Assembly: GCF_025175675.1 (NCBI RefSeq)
Contig: NZ_JANIOA010000003.1
Span: 62,001 to 126,000, forward strand
From: Sedimenticola hydrogenitrophicus
GTDB lineage: Bacteria > Pseudomonadota > Gammaproteobacteria > Chromatiales > Chromatiaceae
Direction: 5' to 3'
DNA length: 64,000 nt
Below are positions 19,381-28,200 of this stretch, piece after piece. The translations under genes were made by a program, and so were the position numbers. The notes below the pieces were generated by a model. That model had not been told where the DNA came from. It saw nothing but the letters and a program-made list of their open reading frames with translations, and did not search any database. Each line of letters starts with the position of its first letter. Position 1 is the first letter of the stretch.

Positions 19381-19594
19381 TTCTACTTTGTCAGATTAAT
19401 TCGGATCGGCTTCCTCAGGGCTTTCGGGGGGAAGGATTCCAAGACCGTCGGCGGCAGGAGGAGTGGTACAGGGATGTACCGTTCACGGAGCCGAGGATGC
19501 CATGCCGCCGCCGAGCCCCCAGGGATTATGGCGTGTCTTGAAATCCTTTCACCCGGAAGCTCTCCGCACAGCACCAGAATCTGACAAAGTAGAA
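19381..19594. mobile_element. 214-bp MITE-like element with 17-bp terminal inverted repeats and 4-bp target duplication
   Basis: TTCTACTTTGTCAGATT (19381-19397) and AATCTGACAAAGTAGAA (19578-19594) are exact complements. CTAA occurs just outside both ends (19377-19380 and 19595-19598), which looks like a target-site duplication. Subterminal parts also pair loosely (CGGCTTCC / GGAAGCTC). An R1 repeat sits in the centre. No transposase frame is present, so it would be non-autonomous. It fills most of the PilZ-amrB gap. Confidence 0.75.
19458..19504 (+). repeat. Repeat family R1 copy nested in a MITE
   Basis: GAGGAGTGGTACAGGGATGT and the following ACCGTTCACGGAGCCGAGG match the copies at 21096 and 37513. 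It is framed by GTCGGCGGC / GCCGCCGCCGA arms in the centre of the element at 19381-19594, suggesting it inserted there or is carried by it. Confidence 0.7.
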
Positions 19595-19711
19595 CTAAGC
19601 GCATCCAGGTGTCTGTCGGGCGCCGCCTGTAGCCGGGTCACCTGACTGCTATATTTTAATGAGTGAAACATCGGCTGTTTTTCCTGCCGATAAGAACCAG
19701 GACCCGCACGC

Positions 19712-20500
19712 ATGAACAGGATCAAATCACCCGCCGTGGCCGGCCTCTTCTATCCGGCAGAGGCCGCGGTACTTCATCAACAGATCGAGCAATACCTCGC
19801 CGCGGCTGCCGGCGGGCCCGAGCCCGCACCCAAGGCGCTGATCGCCCCCCATGCCGGCTATATCTACTCCGGTCCGGTTGCCGGCAGCGCCTATGCCAGG
19901 CTGAAACTGGCCGCCTCGCGGATCACCCGGGTGATACTCCTGGCACCGTCACACCGGGTCGCCTTCGCGGGTATAGCCTACAGCTCGGCCAGCCAATTCC
20001 AGACCCCGTTGGGGCTGATTCCGGTCGACCGTGGCGCCCTGGATGAACTGAACGGACTGGAGTCTCTGCAGTTGAATGATCCGGCCTTCCAGGAAGAGCA
20101 CAGTATCGAGGTCCATCTGCCGTTCCTGCAGGAGACGCTGGAGCGGTTCAGCATCGTCCCCCTGCTGGTAGGCGATGCCACTGCCGAGCAGGTGGCGGAG
20201 ATCATCGAACGGCTCTGGGGTGGCGACGAGAGCCTGATCGTCATCAGCTCGGACCTCAGCCACTACCTGGATTACGCCAGTGCAGCGGCGATGGACCGGG
20301 AGACCTCCCAGGCCATTGAGGCGTTGCGTCCGGAAGACCTCACCTATCACAGTGCCTGTGGCAGAACCCCGGTGAGCGGCCTGCTGCTGGTGGCGAAAAA
20401 ACATGGCCTGAAGGCCCGCACGATCGACCTGCGCAATTCGGGAGATACCGCCGGCTCCCGGGACCGGGTAGTTGGATACGGGGCCTATGTCTTCTCCTGA
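19712..20500 (+). CDS. amrB: AmmeMemoRadiSam system protein B (Memo-like)
   Basis: This 262-residue Memo-family protein begins MNRIKSPAVAGLFYPA and has the conserved family histidines in IAPHAGYIYSGPVAGSAY (His47), EEHSIEVHLPFLQ and ISSDLSHYLDY. The fold is related to non-haem iron/zinc extradiol dioxygenases; the biochemical reaction is not established. The next gene (AMMECR1 family) overlaps it by 14 nt, so the two are coupled. The radical SAM partner is 3.3 kb away on the opposite strand. Confidence 0.93.
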   Translation: MNRIKSPAVAGLFYPAEAAVLHQQIEQYLAAAAGGPEPAPKALIAPHAGYIYSGPVAGSAYARLKLAASRITRVILLAPSHRVAFAGIAYSSASQFQTPLGLIPVDRGALDELNGLESLQLNDPAFQEEHSIEVHLPFLQETLERFSIVPLLVGDATAEQVAEIIERLWGGDESLIVISSDLSHYLDYASAAAMDRETSQAIEALRPEDLTYHSACGRTPVSGLLLVAKKHGLKARTIDLRNSGDTAGSRDRVVGYGAYVFS

Positions 20501-21068
20501 TACCGACACCCCCCCACTCTGCGATAAAGACAGGAAAACGCTCCTGTGGCTTGCCGAACAATCCATCCGCTACGGATTGCAGCATCATCACCCGCTGCCG
20601 GTGGACAGCGCCGCCTACCCACCCCCGCTGCAGGAGCCGCGTGCCTCCTTCGTCACCCTGCTGTTGCAGGGACAGCTGCGCGGCTGCATAGGCCACCTGG
20701 AGGCGACCCAGGCGACCGTTCTGGATGTGGCGGCCAACGCCTACTCGGCGGCGTTTGATGACCCGCGGTTTACTGCGCTCTGCGCCGCCGAACTGCCCCA
20801 ACTGGAGATCCATATCTCCCTGTTGACGCCGGCATACCCGCTGACCGTCGCCTCCGAGGAGGAGCTGATCGGCATGCTGCACCCTGGGGAAGACGGCCTC
20901 ATCCTGGAGGAGGATCTGCATCGCGGCACCTTTCTTCCGTCCGTATGGAGACAGCTGCCGGAGCCACGGGAATTCGTCAGACAACTGAAGCTCAAGGCCG
21001 GCCTGCCGGCCGGTTACTGGTCGGAAAAAATGCGCGTCTCGCGCTACACCACCGAATCCTTTCCCTGA
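20487..21068 (+). CDS. amrA: AmmeMemoRadiSam system protein A (AMMECR1 family)
   Basis: This AMMECR1-domain protein has the family core LRGCIGHLEATQ and VAANAYSAAFDDPRF, then LEIHISLLTPAYPL and ends with GYWSEKMRVSRYTTESF. I take the ATG at 20487 (193 residues, MSSPDTDTPPLCDKD); a TTG at 20472 would lengthen it by five residues. It overlaps amrB by 14 nt. The human homologue is linked to a contiguous gene syndrome, but the molecular function of the family is unknown. It is expected to work with amrB and amrS. Confidence 0.93.
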   Translation: MSSPDTDTPPLCDKDRKTLLWLAEQSIRYGLQHHHPLPVDSAAYPPPLQEPRASFVTLLLQGQLRGCIGHLEATQATVLDVAANAYSAAFDDPRFTALCAAELPQLEIHISLLTPAYPLTVASEEELIGMLHPGEDGLILEEDLHRGTFLPSVWRQLPEPREFVRQLKLKAGLPAGYWSEKMRVSRYTTESFP

Positions 21069-21095
21069 TGCCCTGCGCCGGCAGTAGCCATGGTG

Positions 21096-21141
21096 AGGAG
21101 TGGTACAGGGATGTACCGTTTACGGACCTGAGGATGGCATG
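21096..21141 (+). repeat. Repeat family R1 copy
   Basis: GAGGAGTGGTACAGGGATGT, then ACCGTTTACGGACCTGAGG and ATGGCATG, is the cleanest copy of the family. It lies between the convergent amrA and pentapeptide-repeat genes, where it may also act as a transcription-end hairpin through GGTACAGGGATGTACC. Confidence 0.75.
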
Positions 21142-21205
21142 CGCTGTCGCTTATCCACCCTACGTCTGTTGCCTCTTCGCGGTTGAAGTCGCCGCGTGGC
21201 GGAGG

Positions 21206-22126
21206 TTATTTTCCGACCCGGCAGACTCCGACCGATCCCGGCAGGCACTGCGCGCCGTCGATCCAGATGGCGTTATCCAGGCGCACCTGCTGCAGTTTCG
21301 CGCCGCCGAAATTGGCACCCGTGAGATCGGCAAAACTGAGATCCGCCTCGCTCAGGTCCGCATAGGAGAGATCGGCGTTTCTCAGGGAGGCCCCCTTCAT
21401 CAGGGCACGCTTCAGTTCCGCATAGCTCAGGTCGGACCCGGACAGATCGACATATTGCATGTCACTGTCATTCAGTTTACTGCCCGACAGTCCGGCCTGA
21501 CGGAGCAGGCTATTGTTCAGCAGCGCGCGATCCAGCTCGGCGGCACCCAGCTGTACACCTTCCAGTTTACAGTTACGCCAGTTGACCCCGGGGACCGGTT
21601 GGGCGCTGCAGTCCGGATCAGGGATCGGCTCAGGCGCCCCCAGATAGAGCCCAAAACCAACCGCCAGCACCACCAGGGCACCGACCACTCCCATGGCGGT
21701 CACGGGCAACGGCTTTTTACGCCGCCGCTCAAGCAGATCGGTCTTGGCCTGGCGATGGTGCTGCATGATTTCCAGTTCAGCCTGGCGACGCTCGCCCTTT
21801 CTGCGCTTTTTGAATTCCGCATCATCGCCGCTGACTCTGCGCTCACGGCCATTGCGCTCATCCTCGCGCAGACGCGATGCGATCAGCAGATCCGTTTCAC
21901 CATTCGCCAGCGCCTTCCTGATTTCCGGGGGGATAACCTCCGGTACCTGGGAGACGGGACGCCACTGTTTCCGGTCGTTGCTTACCTGATCCTCCAGGGT
22001 GACCCGCCCGAGCAGGACGAAACGCCGCACGCCGCCACAGGGGTAGGGCCCCTTGATCTGGCCATTACGGCGGATATACCAGAGGTTCCGCTTTTGCGAT
22101 TCGATCTCTTTATCTGTCTCTGTCAT
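21206..22126 (-). CDS. Membrane protein with GYF-like N-terminus and pentapeptide repeats
   Basis: Starting at the ATG at 22124-22126 (MTETDKEIES), the protein has 306 residues. Near the N-terminus WYIRRNGQIKGPYPC resembles a GYF_2 peptide-binding domain (about 13-62). A basic charged segment follows (KKRRKGERRQAE). One membrane helix (TAMGVVGALVVLAVGFGLYL, about 140-160) comes next, then a C-terminal run of A(D/N)LxxA pentapeptide repeats (LRNADLSYADLSEADLSFAD in part, about 225-275). The repeats should form a right-handed beta-helix, probably periplasmic. No function can be assigned; GYF_2 plus pentapeptide suggests a scaffold. It has a GA-rich ribosome site. Confidence 0.8.
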   Translation of the reverse strand: MTETDKEIESQKRNLWYIRRNGQIKGPYPCGGVRRFVLLGRVTLEDQVSNDRKQWRPVSQVPEVIPPEIRKALANGETDLLIASRLREDERNGRERRVSGDDAEFKKRRKGERRQAELEIMQHHRQAKTDLLERRRKKPLPVTAMGVVGALVVLAVGFGLYLGAPEPIPDPDCSAQPVPGVNWRNCKLEGVQLGAAELDRALLNNSLLRQAGLSGSKLNDSDMQYVDLSGSDLSYAELKRALMKGASLRNADLSYADLSEADLSFADLTGANFGGAKLQQVRLDNAIWIDGAQCLPGSVGVCRVGK

Positions 22127-22170
22127 AGGGTCTCTGCACTGCCGATCGCCGATACACGCGGTTCCAGACA

Positions 22171-22374
22171 AACTACTCAGCCGGTCTGTGAGTGATTGGC
22201 CTGCCTTGTTGGCCGATCTTGATGGCGCCTCGAATCCGGCCCTTTTTTCAGATCAAGCCTGCCCTTGTTTGAGCGAAGCGAGTTTGGGCAGGCGCTGAAA
22301 ATGGGGCCGGATTCGAGGAGACAAGCCATCGTGTGAGGCCGGCAAGGCAGGCCAATCACCCCGTGAGTATTTAC
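22171..22374. mobile_element. Repeat family R4, copy 1 (about 205-bp MITE, core inverted relative to its tails)
   Basis: The core runs from TGATTGGCCTGCCTTG to CAAGGCAGGCCAATCA and contains a central hairpin (GCCTGCCC / GGGCAGGC). The left tail reads AACTACTCAGCCGGTCTGTG and the right tail CCCGTGAGTATTTAC. The copies at 30676-30881 and 51834-52030 have the same core orientation but these tail types on opposite sides. It occupies the region between the divergent pentapeptide and sulfurtransferase genes. Confidence 0.85.
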
Positions 22375-22392
22375 CGTACAGGAACCTATGCA

Positions 22393-23301
22393 ATGAAAAC
22401 AAAGCCCTTCCGCCCCTTCTACCTGTTACTGGTACTGTTATTCTGTGTGGCGTCGCCACTACTGGCCGGCCAGCCGCTGGTGGATGGGGCCTGGCTGGCC
22501 GGCAATCTGGGCAAGCCGGATCTGCTGGTGCTGGATCTGCAACCGCCGCCCGCCTACCAGAAATTCCATGTCCCCGGCGCCGTCCACAGCAACTACGCCG
22601 ACTGGCGCAAATCCGATGCCAAGGGAACCCCGCAGATGCTGCCGCCGGTGGCGGCACTGGAACAGCTCATCGGCGGCCTGGGCATCGATAACCAAACCCG
22701 GGTGGTGCTGGTGGTGACCGGACGCGGTGCCGGCGAACTGGCCTCCGCCACCCGGGTCTACTGGACGCTCAAGGCCCTGGGCCATGATGCCGTCTCCATC
22801 CTCGATGGCGGTCTCATCGCCTATGCCCAGGAGCGCAGCCACCCGCTGGAAAGCCAGCCCAACCCACCGGTCAAAAAAACCTTCAAGGCGCAACCCCGCA
22901 CGGAGTACCTGGTCACGGCCGATCAGGTCAACGCCGCGCTGGGCAGTGTCACCCTGATCGACAACCGCAGTGTCGGCGAGTACCTGGGGCTGCGCAGCGA
23001 CCCCAAGGCACGCCCCGGCACCTTGCCCGGGGCGCTGAACCTGCCCTTCGACTGGCTCACCGTCAACGGCGGGGCGAGCTTCCACAGCCCAGAAAACCTG
23101 CAACGCATCTATCAGGCCGCCGGGGTGCCGTTGCAGGGTGAACAGATCTCCTTCTGCCATACCGGCCACCGCACCTCACTGGCCTGGTTCGTCTCCCATG
23201 AACTGCTGGGCAACGACCAGGCGCGTCTCTATGACGGCTCCACCGCCGAGTGGGCGCCGAATCCGGCCCTGCCGATGGAGCAGAAGATCCGGCTCGATTA
23301 G
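22393..23301 (+). CDS. Periplasmic sulfurtransferase with two rhodanese domains
   Basis: From the ATG at 22393 the product has 302 residues with a signal peptide (MKTKPFRPFYLLLVLLFCVA, cleavage near LLAGQ). The first rhodanese domain (about 30-150) has no catalytic cysteine (VLVVTGRGAGE). The second (about 175-290) has the active loop CHTGHR with Cys255. The layout matches thiosulfate or 3-mercaptopyruvate sulfurtransferases exported to the periplasm. It probably transfers sulfane sulfur, fitting a sulfur-metabolising host; the true substrate is not shown. It stands alone between an R4 element and an EamA transporter. Confidence 0.88.
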   Translation: MKTKPFRPFYLLLVLLFCVASPLLAGQPLVDGAWLAGNLGKPDLLVLDLQPPPAYQKFHVPGAVHSNYADWRKSDAKGTPQMLPPVAALEQLIGGLGIDNQTRVVLVVTGRGAGELASATRVYWTLKALGHDAVSILDGGLIAYAQERSHPLESQPNPPVKKTFKAQPRTEYLVTADQVNAALGSVTLIDNRSVGEYLGLRSDPKARPGTLPGALNLPFDWLTVNGGASFHSPENLQRIYQAAGVPLQGEQISFCHTGHRTSLAWFVSHELLGNDQARLYDGSTAEWAPNPALPMEQKIRLD

Positions 23302-23304
23302 GCC

Positions 23305-23394
23305 CACTTTTTCAGATTGCCTCGGAGCGGCTTCCTCCCACCCGAAAGCTAGCCGCCCCATATCGGAAACAGCGGCGGAGTCCGACAAAGTCGA
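23305..23394. repeat. Degenerate relative of the MITE at 19381-19594
   Basis: CACTTTTTCAGATT then CGGAGCGGCTTCCTC on the left, and GAGTCCGACAAAGTCGA on the right, resemble the ends of the element at 19381-19594 (ACTTTGTCAGATT, CGGATCGGCTTCCTC, TCTGACAAAGTAGA). The middle is much shorter. It lies between the sulfurtransferase and EamA genes. Confidence 0.55.
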
Positions 23395-23406
23395 CAGGAT
23401 AATCCG

Positions 23407-24270
23407 ATGACCCAAACAGCCGATCTGAAGACCCTGTCACTCACCGCGCTGACCATGCTGGCCTTTGCCGCCAACTCCCTGCTGTGCCGCCTGGCCCTGG
23501 GGGAACAGGCCATTGACGCGGCCAGCTTCACCACGGTGCGGCTGGCATCGGGGGCGTTGATGCTGTGGCTGATCGTGCGCTGGCGCGGCGGCCCGGCAAA
23601 CGGCACCCAGTCCAGCGACTGGCTGGCTGCCGGCATGCTGTTTCTCTACGCCGCCGCATTCTCCTTCGCCTACCTCACGCTGAGCGCCGGCACCGGCGCC
23701 CTGGTCCTGTTCGGCGTGGTCCAGCTGACCATGTTTTTCGCCGGCCTGCGCGCTGGCGAATCCTTCCCGGCCATGGCCTGGGTCGGGCTGACCCTGGCCA
23801 TGGCCGGACTGGTCTATCTGGTCTCACCCGGGGTGACCGCGCCGGAGCCGGCCGGCGCGCTGCTGATGGGCCTGGCGGGCATCGGCTGGGGCATCTACTC
23901 GCTGCGTGGACGCGGCGTGGCCAACCCGCTGCACGCCACCGCCCGCAATTTTCTGCTGGCGGTACCCCTGGGGCTGCTGCTGAGCCTGCTGTTTCTTGAC
24001 CGGTTCCATTTCAGTAGCCACGGCCTGGCGATTGCCGTCGCCTCCGGTGCCATCGCCTCCGGCCTCGGCTACGTGCTCTGGTACGCGGCGTTACGCGGAC
24101 TGAGCGCCACCAGCGCCGCCACGGTACAGCTCTCGGTACCGGTGATCGCCGCCTTTGGCGGCGTGCTGCTGCTCTCGGAGGCGGTCACCCCGCGCCTGCT
24201 GATCGCCTCCATCGCCATTCTTGGCGGCATTGCCATCGTGCTCACCCGGCGCCGCCCCGCACCGGCCTGA
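23407..24270 (+). CDS. EamA/DMT-family inner-membrane transporter
   Basis: This 287-residue, very hydrophobic protein has about ten predicted membrane helices in two homologous halves, the EamA layout. The N-terminal half begins LTALTMLAFAANSLLCRLAL and the C-terminal half ends ATVQLSVPVIAAFGGVLLLSEAVTPRLL, both typical of drug/metabolite transporters. Substrates in this family (amino acids, metabolites, nucleobases) cannot be told from sequence. The gene starts with ATG at 23407. The next gene, a response regulator, begins 83 nt downstream and need not be related. Confidence 0.88.
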   Translation: MTQTADLKTLSLTALTMLAFAANSLLCRLALGEQAIDAASFTTVRLASGALMLWLIVRWRGGPANGTQSSDWLAAGMLFLYAAAFSFAYLTLSAGTGALVLFGVVQLTMFFAGLRAGESFPAMAWVGLTLAMAGLVYLVSPGVTAPEPAGALLMGLAGIGWGIYSLRGRGVANPLHATARNFLLAVPLGLLLSLLFLDRFHFSSHGLAIAVASGAIASGLGYVLWYAALRGLSATSAATVQLSVPVIAAFGGVLLLSEAVTPRLLIASIAILGGIAIVLTRRRPAPA

Positions 24271-24353
24271 CGGACCGGGGCACGCCCACCCCGCCCCTTG
24301 CAGTTTCCCGGCCCACTGCCTATACATTGGCTAATGTCAGCTGCCGGTTTGCC

Positions 24354-25076
24354 ATGATGGGTGAGCGCGAGACCCTCTTAGTCGTGGACGACGACACCCA
24401 GGTACGGGAGATGTTGGTCGACTATCTCTCCAGCCAGGGCTATCGGGTGCTCGGGGCGGCCGACGGCGAGTCGATGCGCGCCCTGCTGCAATCGGAGACC
24501 CCGGCCCTGGTGCTGCTGGATATCACCCTGCCCGGCGAGGATGGGCTCAGCCTGGCCCGCTACCTGCGCGAGCGTCACGATACCGGGATCATCATGGTCA
24601 CCGCCTCGGGAGAGGTGATCGATCGCATCATCGGCCTGGAGATCGGTGCCGACGACTATGTCGCCAAACCGTTCGATACCCGGGAACTGCTGGCCCGCAT
24701 CAAGAGCGTGTTGCGTCGCGCCCGGCCGGCCGTCGCCCCGACAGTACCGGCCGCTGAACCGGAGCAGATTCGCATTGGCCCCTGTCGCCTGCATCTCGAC
24801 TCCCGGCGCCTGTTTGACGCGGACGGGATGGAGATCGCCCTCACCAGCATGGAGTTCGACCTGCTGAGGATTTTCGGTACCCGACCCAACCGGGTGCTGA
24901 GCCGCGACCAGATCCTCAACCTGACCCAGAACCGCGACTGGGACCCCTACGATCGCAGCATCGACATCCGCATTGCACGGTTGCGCCGCAAGATCGAACC
25001 CGACCCAAGCAAACCCCAGGTGATTCGCACCGTGCGCGGCGCGGGCTATATGTTTGTTCCCACCGCTGCCGTTTGA
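24354..25076 (+). CDS. OmpR/PhoB-family response regulator
   Basis: I use the ATG at 24354 (240 residues, MMGERETLLVVDDDTQ); a TTG at 24327 is possible. The receiver domain has the acidic pair DDD after LLVV, the phospho-acceptor Asp in ALVLLDITLPGEDGL, and Lys in YVAKPFDTREL. A winged-helix DNA-binding domain occupies about 140-238 (TSMEFDLLRIFGTRPNRVLSRDQIL, SIDIRIARLRRKIEPD). A PAS/GAF hybrid kinase gene begins 172 nt downstream on the same strand and is the likely partner. Confidence 0.92.
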   Translation: MMGERETLLVVDDDTQVREMLVDYLSSQGYRVLGAADGESMRALLQSETPALVLLDITLPGEDGLSLARYLRERHDTGIIMVTASGEVIDRIIGLEIGADDYVAKPFDTRELLARIKSVLRRARPAVAPTVPAAEPEQIRIGPCRLHLDSRRLFDADGMEIALTSMEFDLLRIFGTRPNRVLSRDQILNLTQNRDWDPYDRSIDIRIARLRRKIEPDPSKPQVIRTVRGAGYMFVPTAAV

Positions 25077-25248
25077 ATCTCCGGCCTAAACGCCTTGCGC
25101 CAGGGTGACGCGGCCATGGCCGGTCGTTGCCGGCCGCCCGGGTTACCGTTGGGTTTCGATTGTTTCAGTTTTGTATCGGCGATCAGCGTCCGGACCGTTG
25201 CACGCTAAACTTATCCGGAAACCGTCAGGTGCATTGAAGGAGACGCAG

Positions 25249-28200
25249 GTGGAATCCTATAAGATCGTGTATAGCGCCGCCGATCCGGCGGGCGAATCCT
25301 TCATCGTCCAGCTGCTTCGCAACTCCAACCTGATCATCGCCCTGCGCGACCCCCAGGGGTATTTTCTGCGGGTCAGCAAGCGGCTCGAACGTATCTTCGC
25401 CGCCGCCGGCATCCAGCCCCTGGGCAAGACGGTGTTTGACGTGCTGCCGCCGGAGCTCGCCGAGCAGATCCATCTGCATGATCAACAGGTGCTGGCTAGC
25501 GGGCGACATTCCGAAACCGAGGAACAGCTGATTACCGGGGGGATACGCCGCACCTACCTCACCTCACGTATACCCCTGTTTGATGGCGACGGAAAAATTA
25601 ATGCCCTCTGTACCATCGCCACCGACATCACCACCCGCAAGCGCACCGAGGACGCGTTGAGTAACGCCGCACTGGCGGTGTCGGGTGCCAAACGCAGCGA
25701 GGTCTTCGAACAGCTGGTGAAATATCTCGCCGTGACACTCGACACGGAATTTGCATTCATCGCCCGGTTGCGCAGCGGGCAGCCGGGGAGCGCCCGCATT
25801 ATCGCCGCCTATCTGCGCGGCGGTTTCTTCTATGATGTGGAGTATGCGCTGGCCGGGACACCCTGTGAAAAGGTCTTCGGCAAGCACTTCGAGTTCATTC
25901 CCCGCGATCTGCAGCGACGGTTTCCCGCCGACCGGATGATGCGCGAATTCGACTTCGAGAGTTATGCCGCCTATCCCCTGTATGGCTCCGACGGCAGCCC
26001 CCTGGGACTGATCGGCGTGGCCCACGACAAGGCACTCAGCGACCGGCAGGTGACCGAGTCCATGTTACGGATCTACTCGGTACGGGCTGCCGCGGAGATC
26101 GAGCGTCAGCGCAGCGATCGGGCATTGCGCATCTCGGAGGCCAACTATAGAGAGATTTTCGAAAACAGCGAAGACGCCATCTTCATTCATGATTTTGCTA
26201 CCGGAGCCATTGTCGACGTCAATCCCAAGGCCTGCGCCAACTATGGTTACAGCCGCGCAGAGATGCGGCAGATCGATATCGGCATGCTCAGCTCCGGCGA
26301 ACCGCCGTATACCCCGGAAGATGCCCTGCGTCTGATTGAGTGCGCCAGACGGAATGAGACGGTACGTTTCGAATGGCACCGGCGCAACAAGGACGGCAGC
26401 CTGCACTGGGATGATGTGGTGCTGAAACCGGCGGTGCTTGCCGGGCAGCGACGCATTCTCGCCTTTTCACGGGATGTATCGGAACACAAGCAGGCACTGG
26501 AGGCGCTGCGCGCCAGCGAAGAGCAGTACCGCGCCATTTTTAATGCCTCGGTGGACGGGGTCACGCTGTGGAGCGCGGAGGGGCAGCTGGTGGATGTCAA
26601 TCCGGTCTTCATGCGGATGTACGGCTATTCGAAAGAAGAACTGCTGGCGCTCGATCCACGCCTGCTGATTCATCCCAACCATCGCCAGGAGTTCGATCGA
26701 TTTATCGAAACGGTAAAAGCCGACAAGCCGTTTCATGTCGTCACCATCAACCGGCGCAAGAACGGCACGCTGTTTGACGTGGAGGTCAACGGTGTGCCGA
26801 TGGAGTATCAAGGCCAACCGCATCTGCTGGCCTTTGTACGCGATATCTCGGAACGCAAGCTGCGCGAAGACGCGCTGCGCGCCAGCGAGGAGCAGTATCG
26901 CGCCATTTTCAAGGCATCCGCTGACGGCATGGTGTTGTACAGTTCTCAAGGCCGCATCGTCGACATCAATCCGGCCTTCGTCAACCTCTACGGCTACTCC
27001 AAACAGGAGCTCCTCAATATGGATCCGCACCAGCGCTTTCACCCGGATGCCCACCCGGTACTGGAGCGTTTTATCAGCCGCGTGCGCAGCGGCTGGTATG
27101 CAGAACCGGCCAATGCCGGCAAGGACCATATAGAAGAGACCCGCGAGATCACCAAGGACGGACGGGTCCTGGACATGGAGGCCCATCTAGTGGCCATGGA
27201 TTATCAAGGCACGCCCCATGTACTGGCGATCAAACGCGACATCACCGAGCGGAAACTGCGCGAGGCGGCAATACGCAAGAGTGAGGACCGGCTGCGCGCC
27301 ACCGTGGAGGCGGCACTGGACTGCATCATCAGTATGGATTCCCAGGGCCGCATCATCGAGTTCAACCCGGCAGCGGAGCGCTGCTTCGGCCATCCGCGTG
27401 CGCAAGTCATCGGCAAACCGCTGGCGGAACTGCTGATCCCGCCGGCCCACCGCGAGGCGCACCAGCGGGGGCTGCAGCGCTACTGGGAATCCGGTGGCGG
27501 ACCGTTTCTGGGTCGGCGGGTCGAGGTCAACGCGCTGCGCGCCGACGGCAGCGAATTCCCCGCCGAACTGGCCATCGCGGTCGCCCAGGGAGCGGATGGG
27601 GATATTTTTGTCGGCTACCTGCGCGACATCACCGAGCAGCGCAAGGCCGAAGCCGACCGTTCCCGGCTCGAACAACAACTGCGTCAGGCGCAAAAGATGG
27701 AGGCCATCGGGCATCTCACCGGCGGCATCGCCCACGATTTCAACAACATTCTCACCAGCATTCTCGGCTACGCGCAGATCGGCATGGAGCACGCCGCACC
27801 GGCCGGCGACGAGAAACTGGGGAAATATCTGCGGCAGATTCTCACCGCCGGGGAACGGGCACGCGATCTGATCCGCCAGATGCTCACCTTCAGCCGCGGC
27901 CAGCGCGGGGAACCACGCCCGTTGGCGCTGCCGCGCCTGGTCGAGGAGTCGGTCAATCTGTTCCGCTCCACCTTCCCGTCGTCGGTGCGCATCCATATCA
28001 ACGCCGACACCGGGGTGGCACCGGTGATGATCGATCCGATTCAATTCGAACAGGTGCTGATGAATCTCTGTATCAATGCCCGCGATGCCATGCAGGGCGT
28101 CGGCGAGATCAGCATCGGCATCAGCCAGCGGTTGGAACACCACGCGATCTGCGCCTCGTGCCGCCAGGACCTGCAGGGACGGTTTGTCGAGCTGGCGGTC

